This document shows, in pieces, positions 51,642 to 59,294 of a stretch of DNA of 64,000 bases. Source of the stretch: DATARH01 sp035550515 (GTDB lineage: Bacteria > Pseudomonadota > Alphaproteobacteria > ATCC43930 > CGMCC-115725); assembly GCA_035550515.1 (NCBI GenBank), contig DASZOZ010000135.1:21556-85555 (forward strand), given 5' to 3'. The first letter of the stretch is position 1; each line of letters starts with the position of its first letter. Under the pieces are notes generated by a model. The model had not been told where the DNA came from. It saw only the letters and a program-made list of their open reading frames with translations, and did not search any database. The translations under genes and the position numbers were made by a program.

Positions 51642-51670
51642 TCTATAGTCCGGGGAAAAACCTGCGTCAA
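51642..51670 (-). promoter_or_regulatory. Sigma-70-type promoter of the RiPP operon
   Basis: On the minus strand TTGACG (51670-51665) and TATAGA (51647-51642) are separated by exactly 17 bases. The -35 overlaps the tag stop codon (51667-51669). Transcription would begin near 51635, giving an untranslated leader of about 125 bases. The leader carries a 7-bp inverted repeat cgttggt/accaacg at 51601-51630, which could be a regulatory structure. Assignment is by consensus match and position. Confidence 0.7.
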
Positions 51671-52236
51671 TTTGGCTGCTGCCGTCCGGCCGGCGCCGGC
51701 GGCTTCGCCCAGGGCGGCGCCAGCGCCGCGATCCGGGCGTAGACGGGGCAGGTCGGGTCGTGCGCGCCGTCGAGATAGCCGAGGCTCATCAAAAACTCGT
51801 TGACGATCTCCCCGCCGGTAAAGCGAAAGTTTTTCTTGAAAAGCTTTACCCATTCCTCCCGGCTGCGCGGGTGATTCGCCTCGAGCCAGCCGGCGAAAGA
51901 GCCGTGCTCCCGGCGCAGCTGCTGGATCCGCCGCGCATTGTCGATGACCGCGGCGACCTTGAGGCGGTTGCGGATGATCCCGCTGTCGTTCATCAGACGC
52001 TGGACGTCATCGGCACCGAACGCCGCCACGCGATCGACCTCGAACCCGGCAAACGCGGCACGGAACGCGGCGCGTTTCTTGAGAATCGTTGCCCAGGAGA
52101 GGCCCGCCTGGTTGATCTCCAGCACCAGCCGCTCGAACAGCACCGCCTCGTCGCGCGACGGAAAGCCGTATTCCTCGTCGTGGTACGGACCGTGCAGCGG
52201 GCTGCTCGGCGCAGCGAGGCAATAGGCAGCACTCAC
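51667..52236 (-). CDS. tag: DNA-3-methyladenine glycosylase I
   Basis: Tag removes 3-methyladenine from alkylated DNA to start base-excision repair. The 189-residue product has the catalytic-region Glu E40 (LVLEINQAGLSWATILKKR) and the zinc-snap ligands C6, H19 (PYHDEEYG), H159 and C163 (AHDPTC) expected from the E. coli enzyme (C4, H17, H175, C179). GTG 52236 has GGGGAGG upstream. Its stop codon overlaps the -35 box of the RiPP promoter. It is two bases downstream of the DUF1467 gene, and is probably the last gene of the rnj-side operon. Confidence 0.93.
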   Translation of the reverse strand: MSAAYCLAAPSSPLHGPYHDEEYGFPSRDEAVLFERLVLEINQAGLSWATILKKRAAFRAAFAGFEVDRVAAFGADDVQRLMNDSGIIRNRLKVAAVIDNARRIQQLRREHGSFAGWLEANHPRSREEWVKLFKKNFRFTGGEIVNEFLMSLGYLDGAHDPTCPVYARIAALAPPWAKPPAPAGRQQPN

Positions 52237-52237
52237 C

Positions 52238-52474
52238 TCAACCTCCCCGAAAGCTGATCCACGGCTCCTTGACCAGGATGTAGATGCCCGTCCAGACGAC
52301 CGCGGCCACCGCCGAAGTCAGCGCCACTTTGCGCCACATATGGGGTTGGCGCGGCGCGCCGGTGCCGTAGCCGGGCTCGGCCGGGTCGCGCGGCGTGACC
52401 CAGAACGGCAGGATCGCGAACAACACGACCCACCAGGTCAAGACATAGACGACGATCCCGGTGACCCAGCCCAT
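52238..52474 (-). CDS. DUF1467-family membrane protein
   Basis: A 78-residue protein with two membrane segments (VYVLTWWVVLFAILPFWVTP, residues about 8-27, and about 50-70) and the conserved WWVVLF...P.W...PRDPAEPGYGTGAP region of DUF1467. Function is not established; the gene is typically found after mce in alphaproteobacteria as here. The chosen ATG is the only start with suitable length. It probably sits in the inner membrane. Confidence 0.85.
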   Translation of the reverse strand: MGWVTGIVVYVLTWWVVLFAILPFWVTPRDPAEPGYGTGAPRQPHMWRKVALTSAVAAVVWTGIYILVKEPWISFRGG

Positions 52475-52499
52475 TATCCATCAGCCGTCATTGCGGTCA

Positions 52500-52904
52500 T
52501 CACACCTCTTCCAGCTCGATCAGCGTGCCGCAAAAGTCCTTCGGGTGCAGGAACAGCACCGGCTTGCCGTGCGCCCCGATCCTCGGCTCGCCGTCGCCCA
52601 GCACCCGCGCACCGGCGTGCCGCAGCCGGTCGCGCGCCTCTCTTATGTCCGGCACCTCATAGCAGAGATGGTGCATCCCGCCCTCGGTGTTGCGCGCGAG
52701 AAAACCGCGCACCGGCGAATCGGCGCCGAGCGGCTCCAGCAGCTCGATCCGGGTATTGCCGAGCTCGACAAAGGCCGCCGTGACACCGTGCTCGGGCAAC
52801 GCGTGCGGCGGCAGCACCGTGGCGCCCAGCGTGTCGCGATAGAGCGCCGTCGCCGCCGCGAGATCGGGCACCACGATGGCGACGTGATTGAGCTTTCCGA
52901 TCAT
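52500..52904 (-). CDS. mce: Methylmalonyl-CoA epimerase
   Basis: The 134-residue VOC-fold epimerase interconverts (R)- and (S)-methylmalonyl-CoA so that B12-dependent mutase can act. Metal ligands expected are H7 (KLNHVAIVVPD), H79 (GMHHLCYEVPD) and E130 (CGTLIELEEV). Other matches are ELLEPLGADSPVRGFL and LHPKDFCGTLIEL. ATG 52904 with GAGGAATCGG upstream is the start; the upstream in-frame ATG was rejected. It is downstream of rnj and upstream of the DUF1467 gene. It fits the B12 dependence already seen with nrdJ. Confidence 0.93.
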   Translation of the reverse strand: MIGKLNHVAIVVPDLAAATALYRDTLGATVLPPHALPEHGVTAAFVELGNTRIELLEPLGADSPVRGFLARNTEGGMHHLCYEVPDIREARDRLRHAGARVLGDGEPRIGAHGKPVLFLHPKDFCGTLIELEEV

Positions 52905-52991
52905 CCGATTCCTCGATTCCCACGTCATGGCGAGCGCCGCGAGACACGAGATTGCTTCGCCGCTGCGCTCCCCGCAACGGCGACAACCGGG

Positions 52992-54710
52992 TCACAGCCG
53001 GACGAGCTGCACCTCGATCAGCGCCCGCTTGCCGATCCGTTCGTTGATCGCCTTGCGCAAGGCCCGGTTGGCGGCGTCCTTGACCGCGCCGTCGTCGCGG
53101 CGCACGCCTTTCGGCAGCGACTCGACCGCAGCGGTCACCGTATCGCGCAACCGCGCCGACATTTCGTCGGCATCGGAGGTCTCGACCAGCCCGATCATCG
53201 CGACCTGCGGCGGCGCCGCCAGGCTGCCGAACCGGTCGACGATGACCGTGGCCACCAGCCCGCCCTGATTGCCGACCCGCCGCCGCTGGCGCAGCGCCGC
53301 ACCGTCGAGCGGCAGCAGCCGGCGGCCGTCGCTGGCGATGCGGCCGGCATGGACCTGGCCCGCCACCTCCGCGCCCTGCGCGTCGAGCCGCACCACATCG
53401 CCGTTTTCGATGATCAGCGCGTCGCCCACCTGGCAATCCAGCGCCAGCTGCGCGTGGCCCTGGAGATGGCGCGCCTCGCCATGCACCGGGATCGCCACGC
53501 GCGGCCGCACCATCTGGTACATCCGCACCAGCTCGGCGCGCGCCGGATGCCCCGAGACGTGGACGAAATGGTCGTCGGTGGTGACGATCTCGACACCCTG
53601 CCGGATCAGCCCGTTATGCAGCCGGGAGATCGCCTTCTCGTTGCCGGGAATGATGCGCGACGAGAAGATCACGACATCGCCCTCGTCGAGCACGATGTGC
53701 GGGTGGTCGTCGCGGGCGATGCGCGACAGCGCCGCGCGCGGCTCGCCCTGGCTGCCGGTGCAGATCAGGACGATCCGGTCGGACGGCACGTAGCCCGCCT
53801 CCTCCTCGGTGAGAAACCGCGGCACGTCGGCCAGATAGCCGTTCTCGCGCGCGGCCTTGTCCATCCGCCACAGCGAGCGGCCGATCAGCGCCACGTCGCG
53901 GCCATGCGCGTGGGCGGCGTGGGCGATGGTCGACAGCCGCGCGACGTTCGACGCGAAACAGGCGACGGCGACCCGGCCGCTGTAGCGCCCGACCAGCTCG
54001 GTCAGCGCCTCGCGCAACTCGGCCTCGGAGCGCGAGCTGCCCTCGACCAGCGCGTTGGTCGAATCGCCGACCATGGCGATGACGCCCTCGTCGCCGATCC
54101 GGGTCAGCCCCGCCTCGTCGGTCACCTCGCCGATCAGCGGGTCGGGGTCGAGCTTCCAATCGCCGGTATGCAGCACCGTGCCGACCGGCGTGCGGATCGC
54201 CACCGCGTTCGGCTCGGGGATCGAGTGGGTCAGGGTCACCAGCTCCAGGTCGAACGGGCCGATCGCGAACCGGCCCGACATCGGCACGATGTTGATCTTG
54301 GCGCGCCCGGCGAGCCCCGCCTCCTCCAGCTTCATGCGCAGCAGCGAGGCGGTGAACGGCGTCGCCCAGATCGGGCATTGCAGCTGCGGCCAGAGATACG
54401 GGATCGCGCCGATATGGTCCTCGTGGCCGTGCGTCGCGACGATGCCGAGCAGCTTGTTCTTGCGTTCGACGATAAAGGCCGGGTCGGGCATGATCACGTC
54501 GACCCCGGCATGCTCCTCCTCGCCAAAGGTCACACCGCAATCGAGCATCAGCCACTGGTCGCGGTAGGCGTAGAGGTTGAGGTTCATGCCGATTTCGCCG
54601 CTGCCGCCGAGCGGCACGAAATAGAGGCCCTTCTCGTCGCGCGCGAAGGCGCGGTCGAGCGGGGAGGCGGCCGACTTGTCGGACCCTTGGGCGGGCGCCG
54701 GCGTCTTCAT
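52992..54710 (-). CDS. rnj: Ribonuclease J
   Basis: RNase J is a beta-CASP metallo-beta-lactamase RNase with 5' exo and endonuclease activity. The 572-residue product has FVPLGGSGEIGMNLNLY, the metal motif T-H-G-H-E-D-H at residues 93-99, the beta-CASP region with GSQGEPRAALSRIA and a C-terminal region rich in charged residues. The start ATG 54710 overlaps the coaX stop (54707). It sits in the conserved birA-coaX-rnj-mce order. A much longer open frame upstream was rejected as overlapping coaX. Confidence 0.96.
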   Translation of the reverse strand: MKTPAPAQGSDKSAASPLDRAFARDEKGLYFVPLGGSGEIGMNLNLYAYRDQWLMLDCGVTFGEEEHAGVDVIMPDPAFIVERKNKLLGIVATHGHEDHIGAIPYLWPQLQCPIWATPFTASLLRMKLEEAGLAGRAKINIVPMSGRFAIGPFDLELVTLTHSIPEPNAVAIRTPVGTVLHTGDWKLDPDPLIGEVTDEAGLTRIGDEGVIAMVGDSTNALVEGSSRSEAELREALTELVGRYSGRVAVACFASNVARLSTIAHAAHAHGRDVALIGRSLWRMDKAARENGYLADVPRFLTEEEAGYVPSDRIVLICTGSQGEPRAALSRIARDDHPHIVLDEGDVVIFSSRIIPGNEKAISRLHNGLIRQGVEIVTTDDHFVHVSGHPARAELVRMYQMVRPRVAIPVHGEARHLQGHAQLALDCQVGDALIIENGDVVRLDAQGAEVAGQVHAGRIASDGRRLLPLDGAALRQRRRVGNQGGLVATVIVDRFGSLAAPPQVAMIGLVETSDADEMSARLRDTVTAAVESLPKGVRRDDGAVKDAANRALRKAINERIGKRALIEVQLVRL

Positions 54711-55483
54711 CGGTTGCGGTTGCGCCGGAAGATCAGACGGAGCCCCCACAGCGTCAGATCGGGATCGACCTTCTGTATCGAGCCGGTGGCGCCGGCAAAG
54801 AGCGGCGCGAGCCCGCCGGTCGCGACGGTGCCCATCTCCTCGCCGCGTTCGGCGCGGATGCGCGCGACCAGGCCCTCCAACATCCCGACATAGCCCCAGA
54901 ACACACCCGACTCCATCGCCGCGATCGTGTTCCGGCCGACCACCGCGGGCGGCTTTCTGATCGCGATATGCGGCAATTGCGCCGCTGCCATTTCCAACGC
55001 CTGCAGCGACAGATTGGGCCCCGGCGCGATGATGCCGCCGCAATAATTGCCGTTCTTGTCGACGACGTCGAAATTGGTCGCGGTGCCGAAATCGATGACC
55101 ATCAGCGGTGTCTGGTAGCGGTCCTGCGCCGCGACCGCGTTGGCGACGCGGTCGGCGCCGACATTTTGCGGCGGCATGTCGACATCGAGGCCGATGCCGG
55201 GGTTGCAGTCGGCGTTGCCGATGACGAGCGGCTCGCTGTTGAGGTAGCGCCGGCACAACTGGAGCAGGTTGAAGCTCGCGTCGGGCACCACGTTGGCGAT
55301 GACGGTCGCGTCGATGTCGCCCGGCGTCAGCCCGGCCAGCGCCAGCAGCTGGGTCAGCCACACGGCATACTCGTCGGCAGTGCGGCGCGCATTGGTCGAG
55401 ACCCGCCACGACGCGCGCAGCGTGTCTTCCTCATAGACCGCGAAGACCGCGTTGGTGTTGCCGGAATCGATCGCGAGCAGCAT
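54707..55483 (-). CDS. coaX: Type III pantothenate kinase
   Basis: CoaX phosphorylates pantothenate, the first step of CoA synthesis. The 258-residue protein has the ASKHA-fold N-terminal phosphate motif LLAIDSGNTNAVFAV (D6), the central GADRVANAVAA and VIDFGTATNFDVVD with the catalytic Asp region, then GGIIAPGPNLSLQAL. Length and motif order are those of the family. The ATG shares one base with the birA stop (TGATG) and its own stop overlaps rnj, so all three are coupled. Confidence 0.96.
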   Translation of the reverse strand: MLLAIDSGNTNAVFAVYEEDTLRASWRVSTNARRTADEYAVWLTQLLALAGLTPGDIDATVIANVVPDASFNLLQLCRRYLNSEPLVIGNADCNPGIGLDVDMPPQNVGADRVANAVAAQDRYQTPLMVIDFGTATNFDVVDKNGNYCGGIIAPGPNLSLQALEMAAAQLPHIAIRKPPAVVGRNTIAAMESGVFWGYVGMLEGLVARIRAERGEEMGTVATGGLAPLFAGATGSIQKVDPDLTLWGLRLIFRRNRNR

Positions 55484-56238
55484 CAGGCGGCGACCGGAAA
55501 AACATCCCCGGCGGCGATGCGCCGGTCGCCGCCCGGAGTGCCCAACAGCAGCGCCCCGTCAGCGTCGAGATCGAGAAACCGGCCGTCGAGCGTACCGCGC
55601 TCCAGCCGCACCTGGATGGCCTCACCCAACCCCGCCGCTTGCGCCAGCCAGGCCGCGCGGATCGGGCCGAAGCCCTGCTCCCGCCACTGACCCCACCAGG
55701 CGGCGAAATGCCGGATCAACGGGGCCGTCGCCGCCGCCGGCGTGATGCCGCGTGCCCCTTCCTCGGCCAGCGAGGTCGCGGGATAGGGTGTCTCGCGCGG
55801 CGACGACGCCAGGTTGGCGCCGATGCCGAGCACCACGAAATCGGGCACCTCACCCGCCACCATCTCGGTTTCGAGCAGGATGCCGCAGATTTTTTTGCCG
55901 TTGGCGAGCAGGTCGTTCGGCCATTTGCACTGCACCGTGATCGCCGGCGCCAGCTCGCGAAGCGCACCCGCGACGCCGAGCGCCGCGACAAAGCCGAGCT
56001 GCGCGGCGACAGGAGCACGGCAGCGCGGCCGCAACAGGATCGACGCGTAAAGATTGCCCGGCGGCGACGTCCACGCCCTGCCCCGCCGGCCGCGGCCGGC
56101 CGTCTGCTCGGCGGCGCAGATCACCAGCCCTTCGGGCTCGCCGGCCCGCGCCAGCCGTTTGGCTTCGTCGTTCGTGCTGCCGATCGTCTCGTAGGCGACA
56201 AGCCGGAAAGGCGGCGGCGGCAGCGACCCGCCGGTCAT
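55483..56238 (-). CDS. birA: Biotin--[acetyl-CoA-carboxylase] ligase
   Basis: BirA attaches biotin to the acceptor Lys of AccB. The 251-residue product has the biotin-binding GRGRRGRAW at 48-56, IGSTNDEAKRLA at the start and KWPNDLLANGKKICGILLE, all canonical. It has no N-terminal helix-turn-helix domain, so it is a group I ligase and does not regulate transcription itself. ATGA overlap with nuoN upstream and a TGATG junction with coaX downstream show it is part of the nuo-side transcript. Its partner accBC lies at the left end of the window. Confidence 0.95.
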   Translation of the reverse strand: MTGGSLPPPPFRLVAYETIGSTNDEAKRLARAGEPEGLVICAAEQTAGRGRRGRAWTSPPGNLYASILLRPRCRAPVAAQLGFVAALGVAGALRELAPAITVQCKWPNDLLANGKKICGILLETEMVAGEVPDFVVLGIGANLASSPRETPYPATSLAEEGARGITPAAATAPLIRHFAAWWGQWREQGFGPIRAAWLAQAAGLGEAIQVRLERGTLDGRFLDLDADGALLLGTPGGDRRIAAGDVFPVAA

Positions 56239-57686
56239 TTGGCGAAGAGCGAAGCCGCCGCTGCTTCGGCGCTGCCGACGATCGGGTCGGGCAGCAGGAA
56301 GAAGAACAGCGTGACGATTGCGGTCACCACCAGCACCGCCTTCAGCTCCGGCGAGATCGGGTGGTCGAAGGCGCCGGCCGGCTCGTCGAAATACATCACC
56401 TTGACGATGCGCAGGTAATAGAACGCGCCCACCACGCTGGTGACGACGCCGATGATGGCAAGCCCGGTCAGCTTCGCGTCGATCGCCGCGAGGAAGATGT
56501 AGAGCTTCGAGAAAAACCCCGCGGTCGGCGGGATGCCGGCCATCGCGAACATGAAGATCGCCAGCGCCAGCGCCAGGCCGGGCTGGGTGCGCGACAGTCC
56601 CGCGAGGTCGTTGATGCCTTCCAGCATCCGGCCCCGCTGCCGCATGCACAGGATCACCGCAAAGGTACCGACATTCATGAACAGGTAGATCGCCATGTAG
56701 ACGAGAACGCCGCGAATGCCGGAAGGGGTCGCCGCGGCGAGGCCGATCAACGCATAGCCGATATGGCCGATCGAGCTGTACGCCATCAGCCGCTTGATAT
56801 TGCTCTGGGCGATCGCCGCCACCGCACCGAGCACCATCGAGGCGACCGACAGGAACACGATGACCTGCTGCCACTGCGCCAGCAGCGCGCCGAACGGCTC
56901 GATCAGAAAGCGCATGAACAGGGCGATCGCCGCCATTTTCGGCGCGACGGCGAAGAACGCGGTCACCGGGGTCGGCGCCCCCTCGTAGACGTCCGGCAGC
57001 CACATGTGGAACGGCACCGCCGAGACCTTGAAGGCGATCCCGACCGTGACGAAGACGACGCCGATGGTCAGCCCCGCCGACGGCGTCCCGGCGCCGGTCA
57101 GCACCGTGGCGAGACTGGCGAAGCTCGTCGTGCCGGCAAAGCCGTAGACCATCGAGGCGCCGTACAGCAGCATCCCCGAGGACAGCGCGCCCAGCACGAA
57201 ATACTTCAGCCCCGCCTCGCTGGAGCGGGCGGAATCGCGATCGAAGCTGGCGACCACGTAGAGCGCCAGGCTCTGCAATTCGAGACCGAGATAGAGCGTG
57301 ATCAGGTCGTTGGCCGAGACCATGACCATCATCCCAGTGGTCGCCAGCAGCACCAGCACCGGGAATTCGAAGCGGGCGATCCGGTGCTCTTCGTTGTAGC
57401 GCATCGCCATGACGATCGAGACCGCCGAGCCGACCAGCACCAGCGCCTTCATGAACAGCGCGAACGCGTCGGTCACGAACATGCCGTAGAAGCTCGTATG
57501 CCGGTCGAGACCGACATCCGCGGTCAGCGCCAGGATGACGACCAGCACCAGCACCGCCAGCCACGAGACGAGCCGCGTCGACCCCTCGCCGCGGAACACG
57601 CCGACCAGCAGCAGCGCCATCGCGGCGCAGGCGAGCGCGATCTCCGGCAGCGCCGGCGAGAAATCAGGGACGGCAGCGATAGGCAT
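56235..57686 (-). CDS. nuoN: NADH-quinone oxidoreductase subunit N
   Basis: NuoN is one of the three antiporter-like proton-pumping subunits of Complex I's membrane arm. The 483-residue protein is about fourteen membrane helices; recognisable stretches are LITLYLGLELQSLALYV, KVSAVPFHMWLPDVYEGAPTPVTAF (the conserved Lys/His region) and SSIGHIGYALIGLAA. GIPPTAGFFSKLYIF is the broken-helix-proximal segment. Its stop codon overlaps birA by an ATGA. It is separated from nuoM by 6 bases. Confidence 0.96.
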   Translation of the reverse strand: MPIAAVPDFSPALPEIALACAAMALLLVGVFRGEGSTRLVSWLAVLVLVVILALTADVGLDRHTSFYGMFVTDAFALFMKALVLVGSAVSIVMAMRYNEEHRIARFEFPVLVLLATTGMMVMVSANDLITLYLGLELQSLALYVVASFDRDSARSSEAGLKYFVLGALSSGMLLYGASMVYGFAGTTSFASLATVLTGAGTPSAGLTIGVVFVTVGIAFKVSAVPFHMWLPDVYEGAPTPVTAFFAVAPKMAAIALFMRFLIEPFGALLAQWQQVIVFLSVASMVLGAVAAIAQSNIKRLMAYSSIGHIGYALIGLAAATPSGIRGVLVYMAIYLFMNVGTFAVILCMRQRGRMLEGINDLAGLSRTQPGLALALAIFMFAMAGIPPTAGFFSKLYIFLAAIDAKLTGLAIIGVVTSVVGAFYYLRIVKVMYFDEPAGAFDHPISPELKAVLVVTAIVTLFFFLLPDPIVGSAEAAAASLFAK

Positions 57687-57692
57687 CCCGGG

Positions 57693-59204
57693 CTACTCCG
57701 CGCTGGCGCGCGGGCCGGCCTGGGCGGCGCCGACCTGCTGCACGAGATGGTCGACCGATGCGCGGATCGGTCCGAGGAACGAGTTGGGATAGACGCCCAT
57801 CCACAGCACCAGCAGCAGCAGCGGTACGAAGACCGCCTTCTCGCGCGGCGTCAGGTCGAGGATGTTGCGCAGATCCTCGCGGGTGAGCTTGCCGAAGACG
57901 ACGCGGCGGTAGAGGTAGAGCATATAGGCCGCGCCGAGGAACATCGCAGTAGCGGCGAGGAAGCACTCCAGCGTCGAGACGCGGAACGTCCCCAGCAGGA
58001 CCAGGAACTCGCCGACAAACCCGCTCGTGCCGGGCAGCCCGACCGAGGCGAGCGTGAAGGCCATAAAGATCGCCGCATAGGCCGGCATGCGCTCGACAAG
58101 GCCGCCATAGCGCCCGATGTCATAGCTGTGCATCCGGTCATAGAGCACGCCGACGCACAGGAACAAGGCGCCCGACACCAGCCCGTGGCTCAGCATCTGG
58201 ATCACCGCGCCCTGCACCGCCTCGCTGGTGACCGCGAAGATGCCCATCGTCACAAAGCCCATATGGGCGATCGACGAGTAGGCGATCAGCTTTTTCATAT
58301 TGGTCTGCGCCAGCGCGACGAGCGAGGTATAGATCACCGCGACCGCCGACAGCGTGAACATCAGCGGCGTGAAGTAATGCGAGGCGAGCGGGAACATCGG
58401 CAGCGAGAAGCGCACAAAGCCGTAACCACCCATCTTCAGCAGCACGCCCGCCAGGATGACCGAGCCGGCGGTCGGCGCCTCGACATGCGCGTCCGGCAGC
58501 CAGGTATGGACCGGCCACATCGGCACCTTGACCGCGAACGACGCCAGGAACGCGAGGAACAGCCATTTTTGCAGCCCGACCGGGAAATTGTAGTGCAGCG
58601 CCGCCTCGATGTCGGTGTTCCCCATCTGGACATAGATCGCGATGATCGCCAGAAGCATCAGCACGCTGCCGAGCAGCGTATAGAGAAAGAACTTGAACGC
58701 GGCATAGACCCGGTTGCCGTGCCCCCACACCCCGATGATCAGGAACATCGGGATCAGCACGCCCTCGAAGAACACGTAGAAGACGATGAAATCGAGCGCG
58801 CAGAACATGCCCACCATCAGCGTCTCGAGGACGAGGAAGGCGATCATGTATTCCTTGACCTGGGTGTGGATCGACACCCAGCTCGCGATGACGCAGATCA
58901 CCGTCAACAGGGTCGACAGCAGCACGAAGAACAGCGAGATGCCGTCGATCCCCATATGATAATTGATCTCGAACCCGCCGATCCTGACCCAGCGCGCCTT
59001 CTCGACGAACTGGAAGGCCGAGCTCGACGGGTCGAAATAGACCCACAGCAGCAGCGACAGCAGAAAGACGATCACCGAGGTCGACAGCGCGATGTTGCGC
59101 GCATTCCTGGCGACGATCTCCGGATCGCCGCGGCTCGTCATGATAAAGCCCGCCCCGACCAGCGGCAGGAACGTGCACAGCGACAGCAGCGGCCAGTGGC
59201 TCAT
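57693..59204 (-). CDS. nuoM: NADH-quinone oxidoreductase subunit M
   Basis: The second antiporter-like subunit of Complex I, 503 residues. Blocks seen include DFIVFYVFFEGVLIPMFLIIG with the essential membrane Glu, KVPMWPVHTWLPDAHVEAPTAGSVILAG with the conserved Lys, and SSIAHMGFVTMGIFA. The N-terminus LLSLCTFLPLVGAGFIM is typical. No unusual residue was noticed. Lies between nuoL and nuoN on one transcript. Confidence 0.97.
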   Translation of the reverse strand: MSHWPLLSLCTFLPLVGAGFIMTSRGDPEIVARNARNIALSTSVIVFLLSLLLWVYFDPSSSAFQFVEKARWVRIGGFEINYHMGIDGISLFFVLLSTLLTVICVIASWVSIHTQVKEYMIAFLVLETLMVGMFCALDFIVFYVFFEGVLIPMFLIIGVWGHGNRVYAAFKFFLYTLLGSVLMLLAIIAIYVQMGNTDIEAALHYNFPVGLQKWLFLAFLASFAVKVPMWPVHTWLPDAHVEAPTAGSVILAGVLLKMGGYGFVRFSLPMFPLASHYFTPLMFTLSAVAVIYTSLVALAQTNMKKLIAYSSIAHMGFVTMGIFAVTSEAVQGAVIQMLSHGLVSGALFLCVGVLYDRMHSYDIGRYGGLVERMPAYAAIFMAFTLASVGLPGTSGFVGEFLVLLGTFRVSTLECFLAATAMFLGAAYMLYLYRRVVFGKLTREDLRNILDLTPREKAVFVPLLLLVLWMGVYPNSFLGPIRASVDHLVQQVGAAQAGPRASAE

Positions 59205-59294
59205 GGGCGGCCCACCGCGCCGGCGTCGCCAGGCGCCGAATAAAGGCCGGAGACGGCCATGGCGATTATTGTTTTGGCGAAAATCACAGTTTCA

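Noticed and set aside
48932..51670. Genomic island integrated at tRNA-Pro carrying the RiPP operon
   Set aside because: No integrase and no duplicated tRNA 3' end found within the window, so proximity alone does not show integration.
56361..59243. 960-codon frame antisense to nuoN and nuoM
   Set aside because: Gln/His/Arg-rich antisense of hydrophobic membrane proteins, a known artefact in GC-rich DNA.
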